The translations under genes were made by a program, and so were the position numbers. From an uncultured Eubacteriales bacterium (GTDB lineage: Bacteria > Bacillota > Clostridia > Oscillospirales > CAG-382), in the NCBI GenBank assembly GCA_900546385.1, contig URCT01000025.1:1-25063 (forward strand): DNA of 25,063 bases, given 5' to 3'. Of this stretch, positions 9,149 through 16,085 are shown one piece after another (position 1 is the first letter of the stretch; each line of letters starts with the position of its first letter). Under the pieces are notes generated by a model. It ran no database searches. It worked only from the letters and a program-made list of their open reading frames with translations, and had not been told where the DNA came from.

Positions 9149-10014
9149 GCGCCGAACACCTCCTCGTCTAAACGAATCGTGCCGTCAAACACGTGTACCG
9201 ACGGCGCGGTGAGAAACACGTTCCCGCTGTCGTTCCATTCCACACGCGTTTCGCCGCCGATCTGCCGCACCGTCGTCTTCCGTTCGCACCGGCCGGTCAT
9301 CACGCCGCTGACTACGCACGCCGCGCTTCCCGTCGCACAGGCAAGCGTCTCGCCCGTGCCGCGTTCCCACGTGCGCAAGAAAAGCGTGTTCCGGTCGATC
9401 ACCTGACAGAATTCGGCGTTGACGCGCTTCGGGAATAACGCATGGCGTTCAAGCAGCGTGCCGTAGCGCGCCAAATCGAATGCTTTTACCGGTTCGTTCT
9501 CCAAAAAGCATACCGCGTGCGGATTGCCGAACGACAACGCCGTTACAAAAAAGAGGCGGCCGTCGAGCAGAATCGGAAAATCGATGCACTGCGAAAGACC
9601 GCAAAGTACCGGCAGTTTTTCTGCCTCCATGACCGGCTTTCCGATATCCGCCGTGATCGACGCCGCTTTTCCGTCCCGTAAATCCAAATAAACCGTCTTG
9701 ATGCCGCCGAGCGTTTCGACGGTAAAGACGGTTTTTTTCGTGAATCCTTTGTCATAAACATATTTGCCGACACTGCGCAAGCCGTTGCCGCACATTTCGG
9801 CCTCCGTGCCGTCCGGATCGAACACACGCATTCGGAAATCGGCGCATTCCGACGGGCAGATGAGAATCATGCCGTCACTGCCGATGCCGAAATGGCGGTC
9901 GGACAGGCGCACGGCAAGCGTCTCGGGATTTTTGACGGTCTGCGTGAGCGTTTCGACGTAAACATAGTCGTTGCCGAGTGCCTGCATTTTGGAAAAGTGC
10001 AAATCAAACGTCAT
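9145..10014 (-). CDS. Diaminopimelate epimerase DapF
   Basis: A 289-residue PLP-independent racemase converting LL-diaminopimelate into meso-diaminopimelate, the substrate of MurE and precursor of lysine. The two catalytic cysteines are in place: Cys75 in AEMCGNGLR and Cys226 in GETLACATGS. The N-terminal MQALGNDYVYV matches the family GND motif. The start ATG overlaps the stop of the upstream transsulfuration gene (ATGA at 10011-10014) and its own stop overlaps the murE start, so all three are read as one coupled unit. Confidence 0.97.
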   Translation of the reverse strand: MTFDLHFSKMQALGNDYVYVETLTQTVKNPETLAVRLSDRHFGIGSDGMILICPSECADFRMRVFDPDGTEAEMCGNGLRSVGKYVYDKGFTKKTVFTVETLGGIKTVYLDLRDGKAASITADIGKPVMEAEKLPVLCGLSQCIDFPILLDGRLFFVTALSFGNPHAVCFLENEPVKAFDLARYGTLLERHALFPKRVNAEFCQVIDRNTLFLRTWERGTGETLACATGSAACVVSGVMTGRCERKTTVRQIGGETRVEWNDSGNVFLTAPSVHVFDGTIRLDEEVFGA

Positions 10015-11183
10015 ACCGCATTCTCTCCCAACATCCGCGCAAGGTCGGCCAAAATATCCTCTGCCGGTTCAATGCCGACCGACAGCCGTAAAAGCTTGTC
10101 GGTAATGCCGAGCTTTTCGCGCACCTCTTTCGGCACAGAAGCGTGTGTTTGGGTGAGCGGATAGGTGATGAGCGTATCCGCACCGCCGAGACTTTCGGCA
10201 AAGCGGATGAGCTTTCCGCCGCAAAGCACCTTTTCGGCAAGACGCGCATCGCGCAGCGTAAACGAGATCATGCCGCCGAAGCCGTCGCATTGCCGTTTTG
10301 TGACAGCATACGACGGATGTTCGGGAAGACCGATGAAATGCACGGTCTCCACGTTTTTGTTGTTTTTTAGCCAAGCGGCAACCGCCATGGCGTTTTCCTC
10401 GTGCCGCTTCATGCGTAATTCGAGCGTTTTCATGCCGCGCAGTACCAAAAAGCAGTCGAACGGCGCAAGGCCGGTGCCTTGGGTGCGCTTGATAAGCTCC
10501 AGACGGTCGATGACGGCTTGGTCGTTTGCTGTGACAAGCCCGGCAAGCGTGTCGTGATGACCCGACAGATATTTGGTGGCACTGTGCAGTACAATGTCCG
10601 CACCGAGCGAAAGCGGCCGTTGGAAAAGCGGCGTTAAAAACGTGTTGTCTATGGCAAGAAGCGCACCGTTCTGGTGCGCAATGTCCGCAAGCGCGGCAAT
10701 GTCCGCCACCTTCATCATGGGATTGGTCGGCGTTTCGGCGTAAATCATCCGTGTGTTCGGAAGAACGTGCGCACGCACGTCGCCGGTATTCCCGATGTCC
10801 ACCGCGTCAAAGGCGATGCCAAGATGCTTCCAAAGCTCGTTTATCTGACGGTACGTGCCGCCGTAGACATCGTCGGAAACAATCACATGGTCGCCGTTTT
10901 TGAGCAAAGAAAACACCGCAAGCACAGCGGCAAGTCCCGAGGAAAAGGCAAAGCCGGCGCGGCCGCCCTCCAAAAGGGCGATTGTGTCCTCCAAGCAGGT
11001 GCGCGTCGGGTTGTCACAGCGCGAATAGGAATAGCGGATGTCCGAGCCGAGAGCGGGATTGACAAAGGTCGAGGTCTGATAAATGGGGCAGGCGACCGAG
11101 CGGTACAGCGTGTCGGCCGGCGCATACCCGTGAATCGCTTTGGAGGCAAGCGAAAATGCGGAAAAACGATGCGGATCGATCAT
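10011..11183 (-). CDS. Transsulfuration PLP enzyme (cystathionine gamma-synthase/lyase family)
   Basis: A 390-residue cytosolic enzyme of the Cys/Met metabolism PLP family (MetB, MetC, cystathionine gamma-lyase, O-acetylhomoserine sulfhydrylase). The PLP lysine is Lys204 in SATKYLSGH; YSYSRCDNPTR (51-61), FSSGLAA (80-86) and AETPTNP (149-155) are typical. Members cannot be told apart safely by eye, so the exact reaction (synthesis or cleavage of cystathionine) is open. I use ATG 11183 with AAAGGA upstream; the frame is open further up but those codons lack family similarity. It lies 53 bases after the cysteine desulfurase gene, suggesting a link with cysteine supply, and overlaps dapF by four bases. 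Confidence 0.93.
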   Translation of the reverse strand: MIDPHRFSAFSLASKAIHGYAPADTLYRSVACPIYQTSTFVNPALGSDIRYSYSRCDNPTRTCLEDTIALLEGGRAGFAFSSGLAAVLAVFSLLKNGDHVIVSDDVYGGTYRQINELWKHLGIAFDAVDIGNTGDVRAHVLPNTRMIYAETPTNPMMKVADIAALADIAHQNGALLAIDNTFLTPLFQRPLSLGADIVLHSATKYLSGHHDTLAGLVTANDQAVIDRLELIKRTQGTGLAPFDCFLVLRGMKTLELRMKRHEENAMAVAAWLKNNKNVETVHFIGLPEHPSYAVTKRQCDGFGGMISFTLRDARLAEKVLCGGKLIRFAESLGGADTLITYPLTQTHASVPKEVREKLGITDKLLRLSVGIEPAEDILADLARMLGENAV

Positions 11184-11236
11184 GGTACGGCAAATCCTTT
11201 CGTTGAAAAAATTGCCGTGCCGGTGCCAAAGTGGTT

Positions 11237-12373
11237 TTACGTATGTATGAGCGTTTGCATGGCGTCCGAAAGCGCCTTTACGAATGCGTCGCATTCCGCG
11301 GTCGTGTTGTCGGCAGAAAAGCTTAACCGCAGCGTGCTGTCCGCAATTTTGTCGGGAAGACCGAAAGCGCTTAACACGCGGTTGTCGGCGTGCTTTGCCG
11401 AGCAGGCGGAACCGGCGGAAACGTAAATGCCGCGTTCGGATAAAAAACGTAAAAGGATCTCACTTCGCAGACCGGGTACGGCTATACTCAGTATATGCGG
11501 CAGAAAGCCGTCCGGTTCGGTGTTGATGCAAACGCCGTCAAGCGTGGAAAGACGCGTGCGCAGATAGGCGTTGATGCTTTTTACCTGTGCGTCAAGCGCG
11601 GCAAAATCGGCCGTTGCTTGCTTGGCGGCCGCCGCCATGGCGCAAATGCCTGGCATCGCTTCGGTTCCCGAGCGAAGTCCGTTTTCCTGGCCGCCGCCGG
11701 TGATGCACGGCACTAACCGCACGCCCTTGCGCACAAACAGCGCACCGACGCCTTTGGGCGCATGAATCTTGTGTGCGCTGACGCTGACAAGATCCGCTTT
11801 CTTCCAAACACCGGCCGGAATTTTGGTGAACGCCTGCACCGCGTCGGTGTGAAAGAGCGCATTCGGACAGAGCGCCTTAGCAAGCGAAGCAAGCGAAGCG
11901 ATGTCGTAAATCGCGCCGGTCTCGTTGTTGACCGCCATGCAGGACACCAAAATCGTGTCGGGCGTCAAAACCGCCCGTGCCTCGTCGAGATCCAGCTTGC
12001 CGCCCCCGGTGGATATGCGTGAGACGGAAAAGCCTTCTTTTTCGAGATCCTTCGCCGTGTTCTCGACCGCCGGATGCTCCGAATCGGAAAGCACGATGTG
12101 TCTGCCGCGCCGTGCAAGTGCGTGCGCCGCACCGCGAAGCGCTAAATTGTCAGCCTCCGAGCCGCTTCCGGTGAAAACGAGCGAACCCTCCGACGGCGTA
12201 AAGCCGAGGGCGGCAAGTACCGCGGCACGTGCCGCGCGCAGAGCCTTTTCGGCTTCAAAGCCGAACGCGTGCGCCGACGACGGGTTGGCATACAGCTCGG
12301 TCATGGCGGTGAGAGCCGCTTGGGCGGCCGTGTCGCTCACACGCGTGGTGGCCGCATTGTCAAAATAAATCAT
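11237..12373 (-). CDS. Cysteine desulfurase (NifS/IscS type)
   Basis: A 378-residue PLP enzyme that removes sulfur from cysteine for Fe-S clusters and thio-modification. It starts with the hallmark YFDNAATT; the PLP lysine is Lys202 in SAHKIHAPKG, and the persulfide cysteine is Cys324 in the flexible loop SAGSACSA of group I (NifS/IscS) enzymes. The ATG has AAAGGA upstream. No iscU or other scaffold gene is adjacent, unusual for a dedicated Fe-S operon; here it sits between a cell-surface gene and a transsulfuration gene, so it may feed sulfur from cysteine or be a general sulfur donor. Confidence 0.95.
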   Translation of the reverse strand: MIYFDNAATTRVSDTAAQAALTAMTELYANPSSAHAFGFEAEKALRAARAAVLAALGFTPSEGSLVFTGSGSEADNLALRGAAHALARRGRHIVLSDSEHPAVENTAKDLEKEGFSVSRISTGGGKLDLDEARAVLTPDTILVSCMAVNNETGAIYDIASLASLAKALCPNALFHTDAVQAFTKIPAGVWKKADLVSVSAHKIHAPKGVGALFVRKGVRLVPCITGGGQENGLRSGTEAMPGICAMAAAAKQATADFAALDAQVKSINAYLRTRLSTLDGVCINTEPDGFLPHILSIAVPGLRSEILLRFLSERGIYVSAGSACSAKHADNRVLSAFGLPDKIADSTLRLSFSADNTTAECDAFVKALSDAMQTLIHT

Positions 12374-12414
12374 GGTGTTTCAAAATCCTTTTTTCAAATC
12401 AAAATCGTAAATGA

Positions 12415-12978
12415 TCAAAAATCGCTTTCGTCGGGCGAGTAGGCGGAAAGCCCTTTGTAAGTGTCGGTCAAAACATCGCCCGTATCGTCAAACGTCACGT
12501 CGTAATAGTAGGTTTTGCCGTCCGTTTCCACGGCGTTCCACATATGCGTGCGGTTGGCGACGGCAAAGGCTTCAATGCCGGCGGCCTTGCAGAGCAAATT
12601 GAACGCGCCGCTGTAGCCCTGACAGACGGCCTTGCCCTCTAACAGTGCGCCATAGGCGGTGTAGGCCTGCGGCGAAAAGGTGTAGTCGTAGGTCACGTGA
12701 AGCGCTAAATAATCGTGGATCGCACCGGCCTTGGCAAGGTCGTCCGACGCGTCTTTGATGACCGACGGTATCACGTCTTCCGCAAAGCGTTCGGCTTCCT
12801 TGCGGTTTTCGCACAGCTCTTCATAGGTAAATGCCTTTTGCGCGGAGGAAAAATCGAGCCGCAGAACACTTGTCACACCGTTTTCGGTGGTTTCGCCCGC
12901 CGTAACCGACGGGTTCACCAAAACGTGCGTGCCAAGCTCCGGATGCTGTTCGGCGGCACTTAAAAACCCGCATAGCAT
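12415..12978 (-). CDS. Transglutaminase-like domain, -1 frame continuation of the SLH protein
   Basis: A 187-codon frame carrying the C-terminal, catalytic part of a transglutaminase/protease-like domain. The triad is intact: Cys119 in EGKAVCQGYSG, His145 in NRTHMWNAV and Asp160 in YYYDVTFDD. There is no signal peptide and no convincing RBS before ATG 12978; a start there would overlap the end of the SLH gene. The family-specific N-terminal helices of this domain are encoded in the upstream SLH frame, so the natural product is probably a single polypeptide of about 609 residues made by joining the two frames at 12963-12969. This frame alone would lack the front of its fold. Only 41 bases separate it from the cysteine desulfurase gene. 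Confidence 0.85.
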   Translation of the reverse strand: MLCGFLSAAEQHPELGTHVLVNPSVTAGETTENGVTSVLRLDFSSAQKAFTYEELCENRKEAERFAEDVIPSVIKDASDDLAKAGAIHDYLALHVTYDYTFSPQAYTAYGALLEGKAVCQGYSGAFNLLCKAAGIEAFAVANRTHMWNAVETDGKTYYYDVTFDDTGDVLTDTYKGLSAYSPDESDF

Positions 12979-14243
12979 TCTTCGACAATTTCACGCATTT
13001 CTTCGCCATGGGCGGCATACGGGTAGGTATACATCAGAAATGCTTGGGAAGATTCCCAAGCATTCGTGAATTCGTTATAAAACTCGTCTTTTGCAAGCGG
13101 CGTGTATAGCAGCTTCAGATCCGGCACATCGTGCGTTTCCTTGAAGCTTTTGATGTATTCGTCCGCATTGGTGACAAGCTTGAAGATACGCAAAATGACC
13201 GCCGCCGTTTCGGCACGGGTGATCTCGGTATCCGGATAGAACAACCGCTCGCCGGTTGCGGGATCGATACTGCCCTGCATGAGGCAGAGTCCGTAAAGCG
13301 CGACAATGTTCTGGTCGGCTGTGTCGGCATACGGTGTCTGATATTTGCCGGATTCGACCTGCAAAGCACGCGTGACGATCTTTGCGACCTCACGGCGCGT
13401 GATGGCTTCATCCGGACCGAACGTGTCGCCGTAGTCCTTCATATCGACAAAGCCGTAAACAATGGCGGAGGCAACGTATTTGGTGTACCATTCGTCGCCG
13501 GGAACATCCTTGAACATCGCGCCGTCCGGCGTGAACATTTCATCACATAACAGCGTGACGAGAAGCTTCAGAAATTCCGCACGCGTGACAGCATTTTCCG
13601 GCTTGTAAGAGCCGTCCTCGTAGCCGTTGATGACCTTCATGCCCGAAAGCTCACGCACGTCGCTATAGAACCAATCGTCTTCCTTGACATCCGTAAAGGT
13701 CGGATAAACGATCTCTTGCTTCGGCTCGTCGGTCTTGGCATCGTCCTTCGCGGTTTCATCGGTTTTGGTGTCCTCCGGCTTGGTTTCGTCTGCTTTGGAG
13801 TCCTCCTTTTTGGTGTCATCCGTTTTCGTGTCGGACGAACCGGTGCTTCCCGAAGAACCCGAACCGCTGCCCGAGCTGCCGCTCGAACCGCCGCCGGACG
13901 GACGAGAGCTGCCGCCGGAACTGCCGCCGGACGGACGGGAGCTTCCGCCGCTCGAACCGCCGGTTGAACCTCCGGAAGAACCTCCTGTCGAACCGCCGGT
14001 TGAACCTCCTGTCGAACCGCCCGTTGAGCCGGAACCGTCTTCTTTATTATCGTCTTTGGAATCATCCTTTTTGTCGTCTTCTTTGGGATCTTCCTTGTTT
14101 TCGTCATCTTTGGAGCCTTTTCCGTCGAACAAATCGCCGACAGGAATTTCAACATTGCCCGCCGCATAGGTCAAGGGCGCGGCTTGGCACACAAGCATCG
14201 CAGCACAGAGCACTGCAGCAAGCATTTTCCCGAATTTTTTCAT
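12960..14243 (-). CDS. Secreted SLH-domain protein, frame ends inside a transglutaminase-like domain
   Basis: A 427-residue exported protein. Signal peptide about 1-28 (MKKFGKMLAAVLCAAML, AAG cleavage region); Asp/Lys-rich stretch about 40-70; Gly/Ser/Thr linker about 71-138; Thr/Asp/Glu/Lys stretch about 139-177; three S-layer homology modules at about 182-230, 244-295 and 304-355, each with an F-x-D-V/A and a TRAE/TRRE-like motif, which bind pyruvylated wall polymers. From about 372 the sequence is no longer SLH but the front of a transglutaminase-like domain, cut by TAA at 12960-12962. ATG 14243 has GAGG 9 bases upstream; a GTG at 14258 is less likely. It is the first gene of the probable operon down to murE. 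Confidence 0.88.
   Translation of the reverse strand: MKKFGKMLAAVLCAAMLVCQAAPLTYAAGNVEIPVGDLFDGKGSKDDENKEDPKEDDKKDDSKDDNKEDGSGSTGGSTGGSTGGSTGGSSGGSTGGSSGGSSRPSGGSSGGSSRPSGGGSSGSSGSGSGSSGSTGSSDTKTDDTKKEDSKADETKPEDTKTDETAKDDAKTDEPKQEIVYPTFTDVKEDDWFYSDVRELSGMKVINGYEDGSYKPENAVTRAEFLKLLVTLLCDEMFTPDGAMFKDVPGDEWYTKYVASAIVYGFVDMKDYGDTFGPDEAITRREVAKIVTRALQVESGKYQTPYADTADQNIVALYGLCLMQGSIDPATGERLFYPDTEITRAETAAVILRIFKLVTNADEYIKSFKETHDVPDLKLLYTPLAKDEFYNEFTNAWESSQAFLMYTYPYAAHGEEMREIVEECYAGF
12963..12969 (-). other. Candidate -1 ribosomal slippery heptamer
   Basis: Read on the minus strand in the SLH frame the junction is gcG GGT TTT TAA, i.e. the heptamer G GGT TTT in the exact X XXY YYZ phase needed for a simultaneous -1 slip, followed at once by the stop codon. 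A -1 shift continues as F-L-S-A-A-E into the transglutaminase frame. Downstream, GTGCC (12958-12954) can pair with GGCAC some 21 bases further on, a weak stem only; no clear upstream Shine-Dalgarno-like stimulator is seen. A missing T in the T5 run would give the same picture. Confidence 0.5.
13830..14033 (-). repeat. Short tandem repeat coding the Gly/Ser/Thr linker
   Basis: The stretch codes for repeated GGST and GGSS units and two PSGGSS-type units. At DNA level a 24-base unit (two GGST/GGSS codon sets with alternating synonymous codons) recurs with small changes between about 13950 and 14033. It is a flexible wall-spanning linker and prone to slippage, so its length may vary between strains. 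Confidence 0.8.
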
Positions 14244-14326
14244 ATGTATAAGCCTCACTTTCCCGTTTTTTCAAACGAATCGGTTCTTTGATACACTTTT
14301 TTTCGTAAGTCCGGATATTCTCTTAT

Positions 14327-14355
14327 ATTATACCATCTTCTTTCCGGTATTTCAA
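14327..14355 (-). promoter_or_regulatory. Promoter of the SLH/nifS/dapF/murE operon
   Basis: On the minus strand TTGAAA (14355-14350), 17-base spacer, TATAAT (14332-14327). It is about 84 bases before the start codon of the SLH gene. The surrounding bases (CTATTGAAAT, CCGGAA, GTATAAT) are much like those of the promoter at 21326-21354. Confidence 0.75.
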
Positions 14356-14468
14356 TAGCAACTTTTGTGGTAACGTGTAAAAAATCCTATGGAAAACTTG
14401 GGCAACTTTCACAAAAACCGAAAGCGTTTTTAGCATTTATACCAAAATGTAAAATATTGCGGCTGTGA

Positions 14469-14497
14469 TTGACAAATCACATTTTCTTTGCTATAAT
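14469..14497 (+). promoter_or_regulatory. Consensus sigma-A promoter of the MinD-like gene
   Basis: TTGACA (14469-14474), 17-base spacer, TATAAT (14492-14497): a perfect vegetative promoter, predicting a start near 14504 and a leader of about 73 bases. Together with the SLH promoter it accounts for the 333-base divergent gap 14244-14576, in which I see no gene. Confidence 0.85.
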
Positions 14498-14576
14498 TAT
14501 GATAATAAGGGATAGCTTCGTCTGTTTTTGCACAAAGCGTGTTCCTTACGATTTTGAACATCACGGAGGAAGCAGC

Positions 14577-15404
14577 GTGCCACAGCTTATTTTGGTGACC
14601 TCGTTCAAGGGCGGTGTCGGCAAGACAACTTTATCGGCAAACCTTGCGGCAAGCCTTGCGGCGCGTTCGAAAAACGTGCTTGTGTGCGACTGCGACCTCG
14701 AATCCCGCTGCTTGGATTTGGTGCTCGGCGTGGAAAACCAACCGCTTTTCAACATCTGCGACGCGGTCGACGGCCGCTGTGAAGCGGCGGATGCCATCTG
14801 TAAGCATGAGCGTGTGCCGCGCTTGTATTTTATGCCGGCGCCGGCATTCTATCCCGAAGCGGTCGGCAGCAAACAGACCGATGAGGTGTTTACGCCCGAC
14901 GCGGTCAAAGCGTTTCTCGGTGCCATTGCCGCCCTGCCGGAAAAAATCGATACGGTTGTGTGCGACCTGCCGGCGCGTCCGGACGGCTTATACCGCTCGC
15001 TTGTGCCGTCAGCCGACAAGATCATCGTTGTTTCCATGCATAACGCGGTTTCGATCCGCGCCGCCGAAAAAACGGGCATTGCTCTGCATGAGCTGTGCAC
15101 CGGCACGAAAAAGCCGGAGGTGTTCCTCGCAGTTAACGGCTTTGTGCCGCAGCGTGCGGCACGCGGCGAAAATGCCGGGTTATATGACATTCTTACGCAG
15201 ACAAAATTGCCGCTTATCGGCGTTTTGCCCTATGACGAAGCCATGGCGGCGGCGCAGAATCGCGGCTTGCTTGCCTATGAAATTTCACGTGCAGAAACGC
15301 CGTTCGGGCGTGCCGTCGAAAATCTGACGCGCCGCCTAGAGGGCGAAAACGTGCGCTTATTGGAAGGCATCCGCACGGGTGTTCCGCGCCGGAAGCTGTA
15401 TTAA
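14577..15404 (+). CDS. MinD/ParA-type ATPase
   Basis: A 275-residue cytosolic P-loop ATPase with the deviant Walker A KGGVGKTT (residues 11-18), a second conserved block DCDLESRCLDLVLG (38-51) matching the MinD D-x-x-L-R-x-L-D pattern, and the switch motif CDLPARPDG (about 129-137). The start is GTG 14577 with GGAGGA six bases upstream; the upstream open codons overlap the promoter and are not coding. It lacks the C-terminal amphipathic membrane-targeting helix of true MinD and ends in RRKLY; no minC or minE lies here. It could position a complex or act as a chromosome- or surface-related switch. The next gene, 59 bases on, is a methylglyoxal-synthase-like protein, likely in the same transcript. 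Confidence 0.88.
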   Translation: MPQLILVTSFKGGVGKTTLSANLAASLAARSKNVLVCDCDLESRCLDLVLGVENQPLFNICDAVDGRCEAADAICKHERVPRLYFMPAPAFYPEAVGSKQTDEVFTPDAVKAFLGAIAALPEKIDTVVCDLPARPDGLYRSLVPSADKIIVVSMHNAVSIRAAEKTGIALHELCTGTKKPEVFLAVNGFVPQRAARGENAGLYDILTQTKLPLIGVLPYDEAMAAAQNRGLLAYEISRAETPFGRAVENLTRRLEGENVRLLEGIRTGVPRRKLY

Positions 15405-15463
15405 GTGCGACATTTAGGTCTTACCGATACATCGGTTTACTTTTATCAGAAAGGAAAACGTTT

Positions 15464-15898
15464 ATGGAAATCGCAATTATTGCATCAGACAGAAAGAAAG
15501 AGCTTATGACGGAATTCTGCATGGCATATCAGGGCATTTTGTGCAAACACAATCTGTATGCCACGGAATCGACCGGAAAATATATTTCCGACGCAACCGG
15601 GCTAACCATTGAATGTATGCTTCCCGGCGGCAGCGGCGGCATCGAACAGCTTTCTTCGCGCATATCGTATAATGAGATCGACTTGCTTCTCTATTTCCGC
15701 AATCCGTTGGGTGCGCCGCAGTATAATGAAGCGGAACACAATCTGCTTCGCCTTTGCGATATCTATAACGTGCCGGTGGCCACCAATATCGCCACAGCCG
15801 AAGCACTTATCCTGGCGCTTGACCAAGGCTCGCTCGATTGGCGTGAGCTTGTCAATCCGCGTTCGCAGGCCAAGGGCGCACACGGAAAACTGTATTAA
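15464..15898 (+). CDS. Methylglyoxal-synthase-like protein, catalytic residues missing
   Basis: A 144-residue protein of the MGS-like fold, alignable over its length with MgsA (dihydroxyacetone phosphate to methylglyoxal). The frame of the family is kept: HNLYATESTGKYI (phosphate-binding Thr and Gly), LLLYFRNPL, LLRLCDIYNVPVATNIATAE. Aligned with E. coli MgsA by eye, Asp20 is kept (Asp9) but His19 is Ser8, Asp71 is Ile60, Asp91 is Asn80, His98 is Tyr87 and Asp101 is Ala90. So it is unlikely to make methylglyoxal and more likely binds a phosphorylated ligand, as other MGS-fold domains do in CarB. It has a good RBS, AAAGGA, and is followed by a terminator. The tail beyond the usual family end (about 14 residues) finishes in HGKLY, like the tail of the MinD-like partner. 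Confidence 0.85.
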   Translation: MEIAIIASDRKKELMTEFCMAYQGILCKHNLYATESTGKYISDATGLTIECMLPGGSGGIEQLSSRISYNEIDLLLYFRNPLGAPQYNEAEHNLLRLCDIYNVPVATNIATAEALILALDQGSLDWRELVNPRSQAKGAHGKLY

Positions 15899-15920
15899 AC
15901 GAAAAATAATTTCGACCTGA

Positions 15921-15947
15921 ACGCGCTTGCAAAACAGCGCGTTTTTT
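15921..15947 (+). terminator. Intrinsic terminator after the MGS-like gene
   Basis: A 7-bp stem, ACGCGCT (15921-15927) with AGCGCGT (15936-15942), 8-base loop, followed by T6. It lies 23 bases after the stop and closes the MinD-like/MGS-like transcript. Confidence 0.85.
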
Positions 15948-15987
15948 GTGCTTTAACGGAAAAATCCGTTTTTTTTGCAAAAAACTC

Positions 15988-16016
15988 TTGCTTTTTTTCA
16001 GAGAATATGATACAAT
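15988..16016 (+). promoter_or_regulatory. Promoter of the CNNM/CorC gene
   Basis: TTGCTT (15988-15993), 17-base spacer, TACAAT (16011-16016), about 70 bases before the start codon. Confidence 0.75.
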
Positions 16017-16085
16017 ATGCGAAACTGGACATATTGTCCGGCATATACTGATTCATCACTATTTTTTAAGGAGTTGATTTTTTTC

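Noticed and set aside
11184..11294. Upstream start of the transsulfuration enzyme at 11294
   Set aside because: Extra 37 residues have no similarity and overlap the end of the cysteine desulfurase gene; ATG 11183 has AAAGGA.
13716..14169. Long plus-strand frames opposite the Gly/Ser linker
   Set aside because: Caused by the codon repeats of the SLH protein linker on the minus strand; they have repeat composition only.
14469..14576. Upstream start for the MinD-like ATPase
   Set aside because: It would place the protein start on the -35 hexamer; GTG 14577 has GGAGGA and gives a normal ATPase N-terminus.
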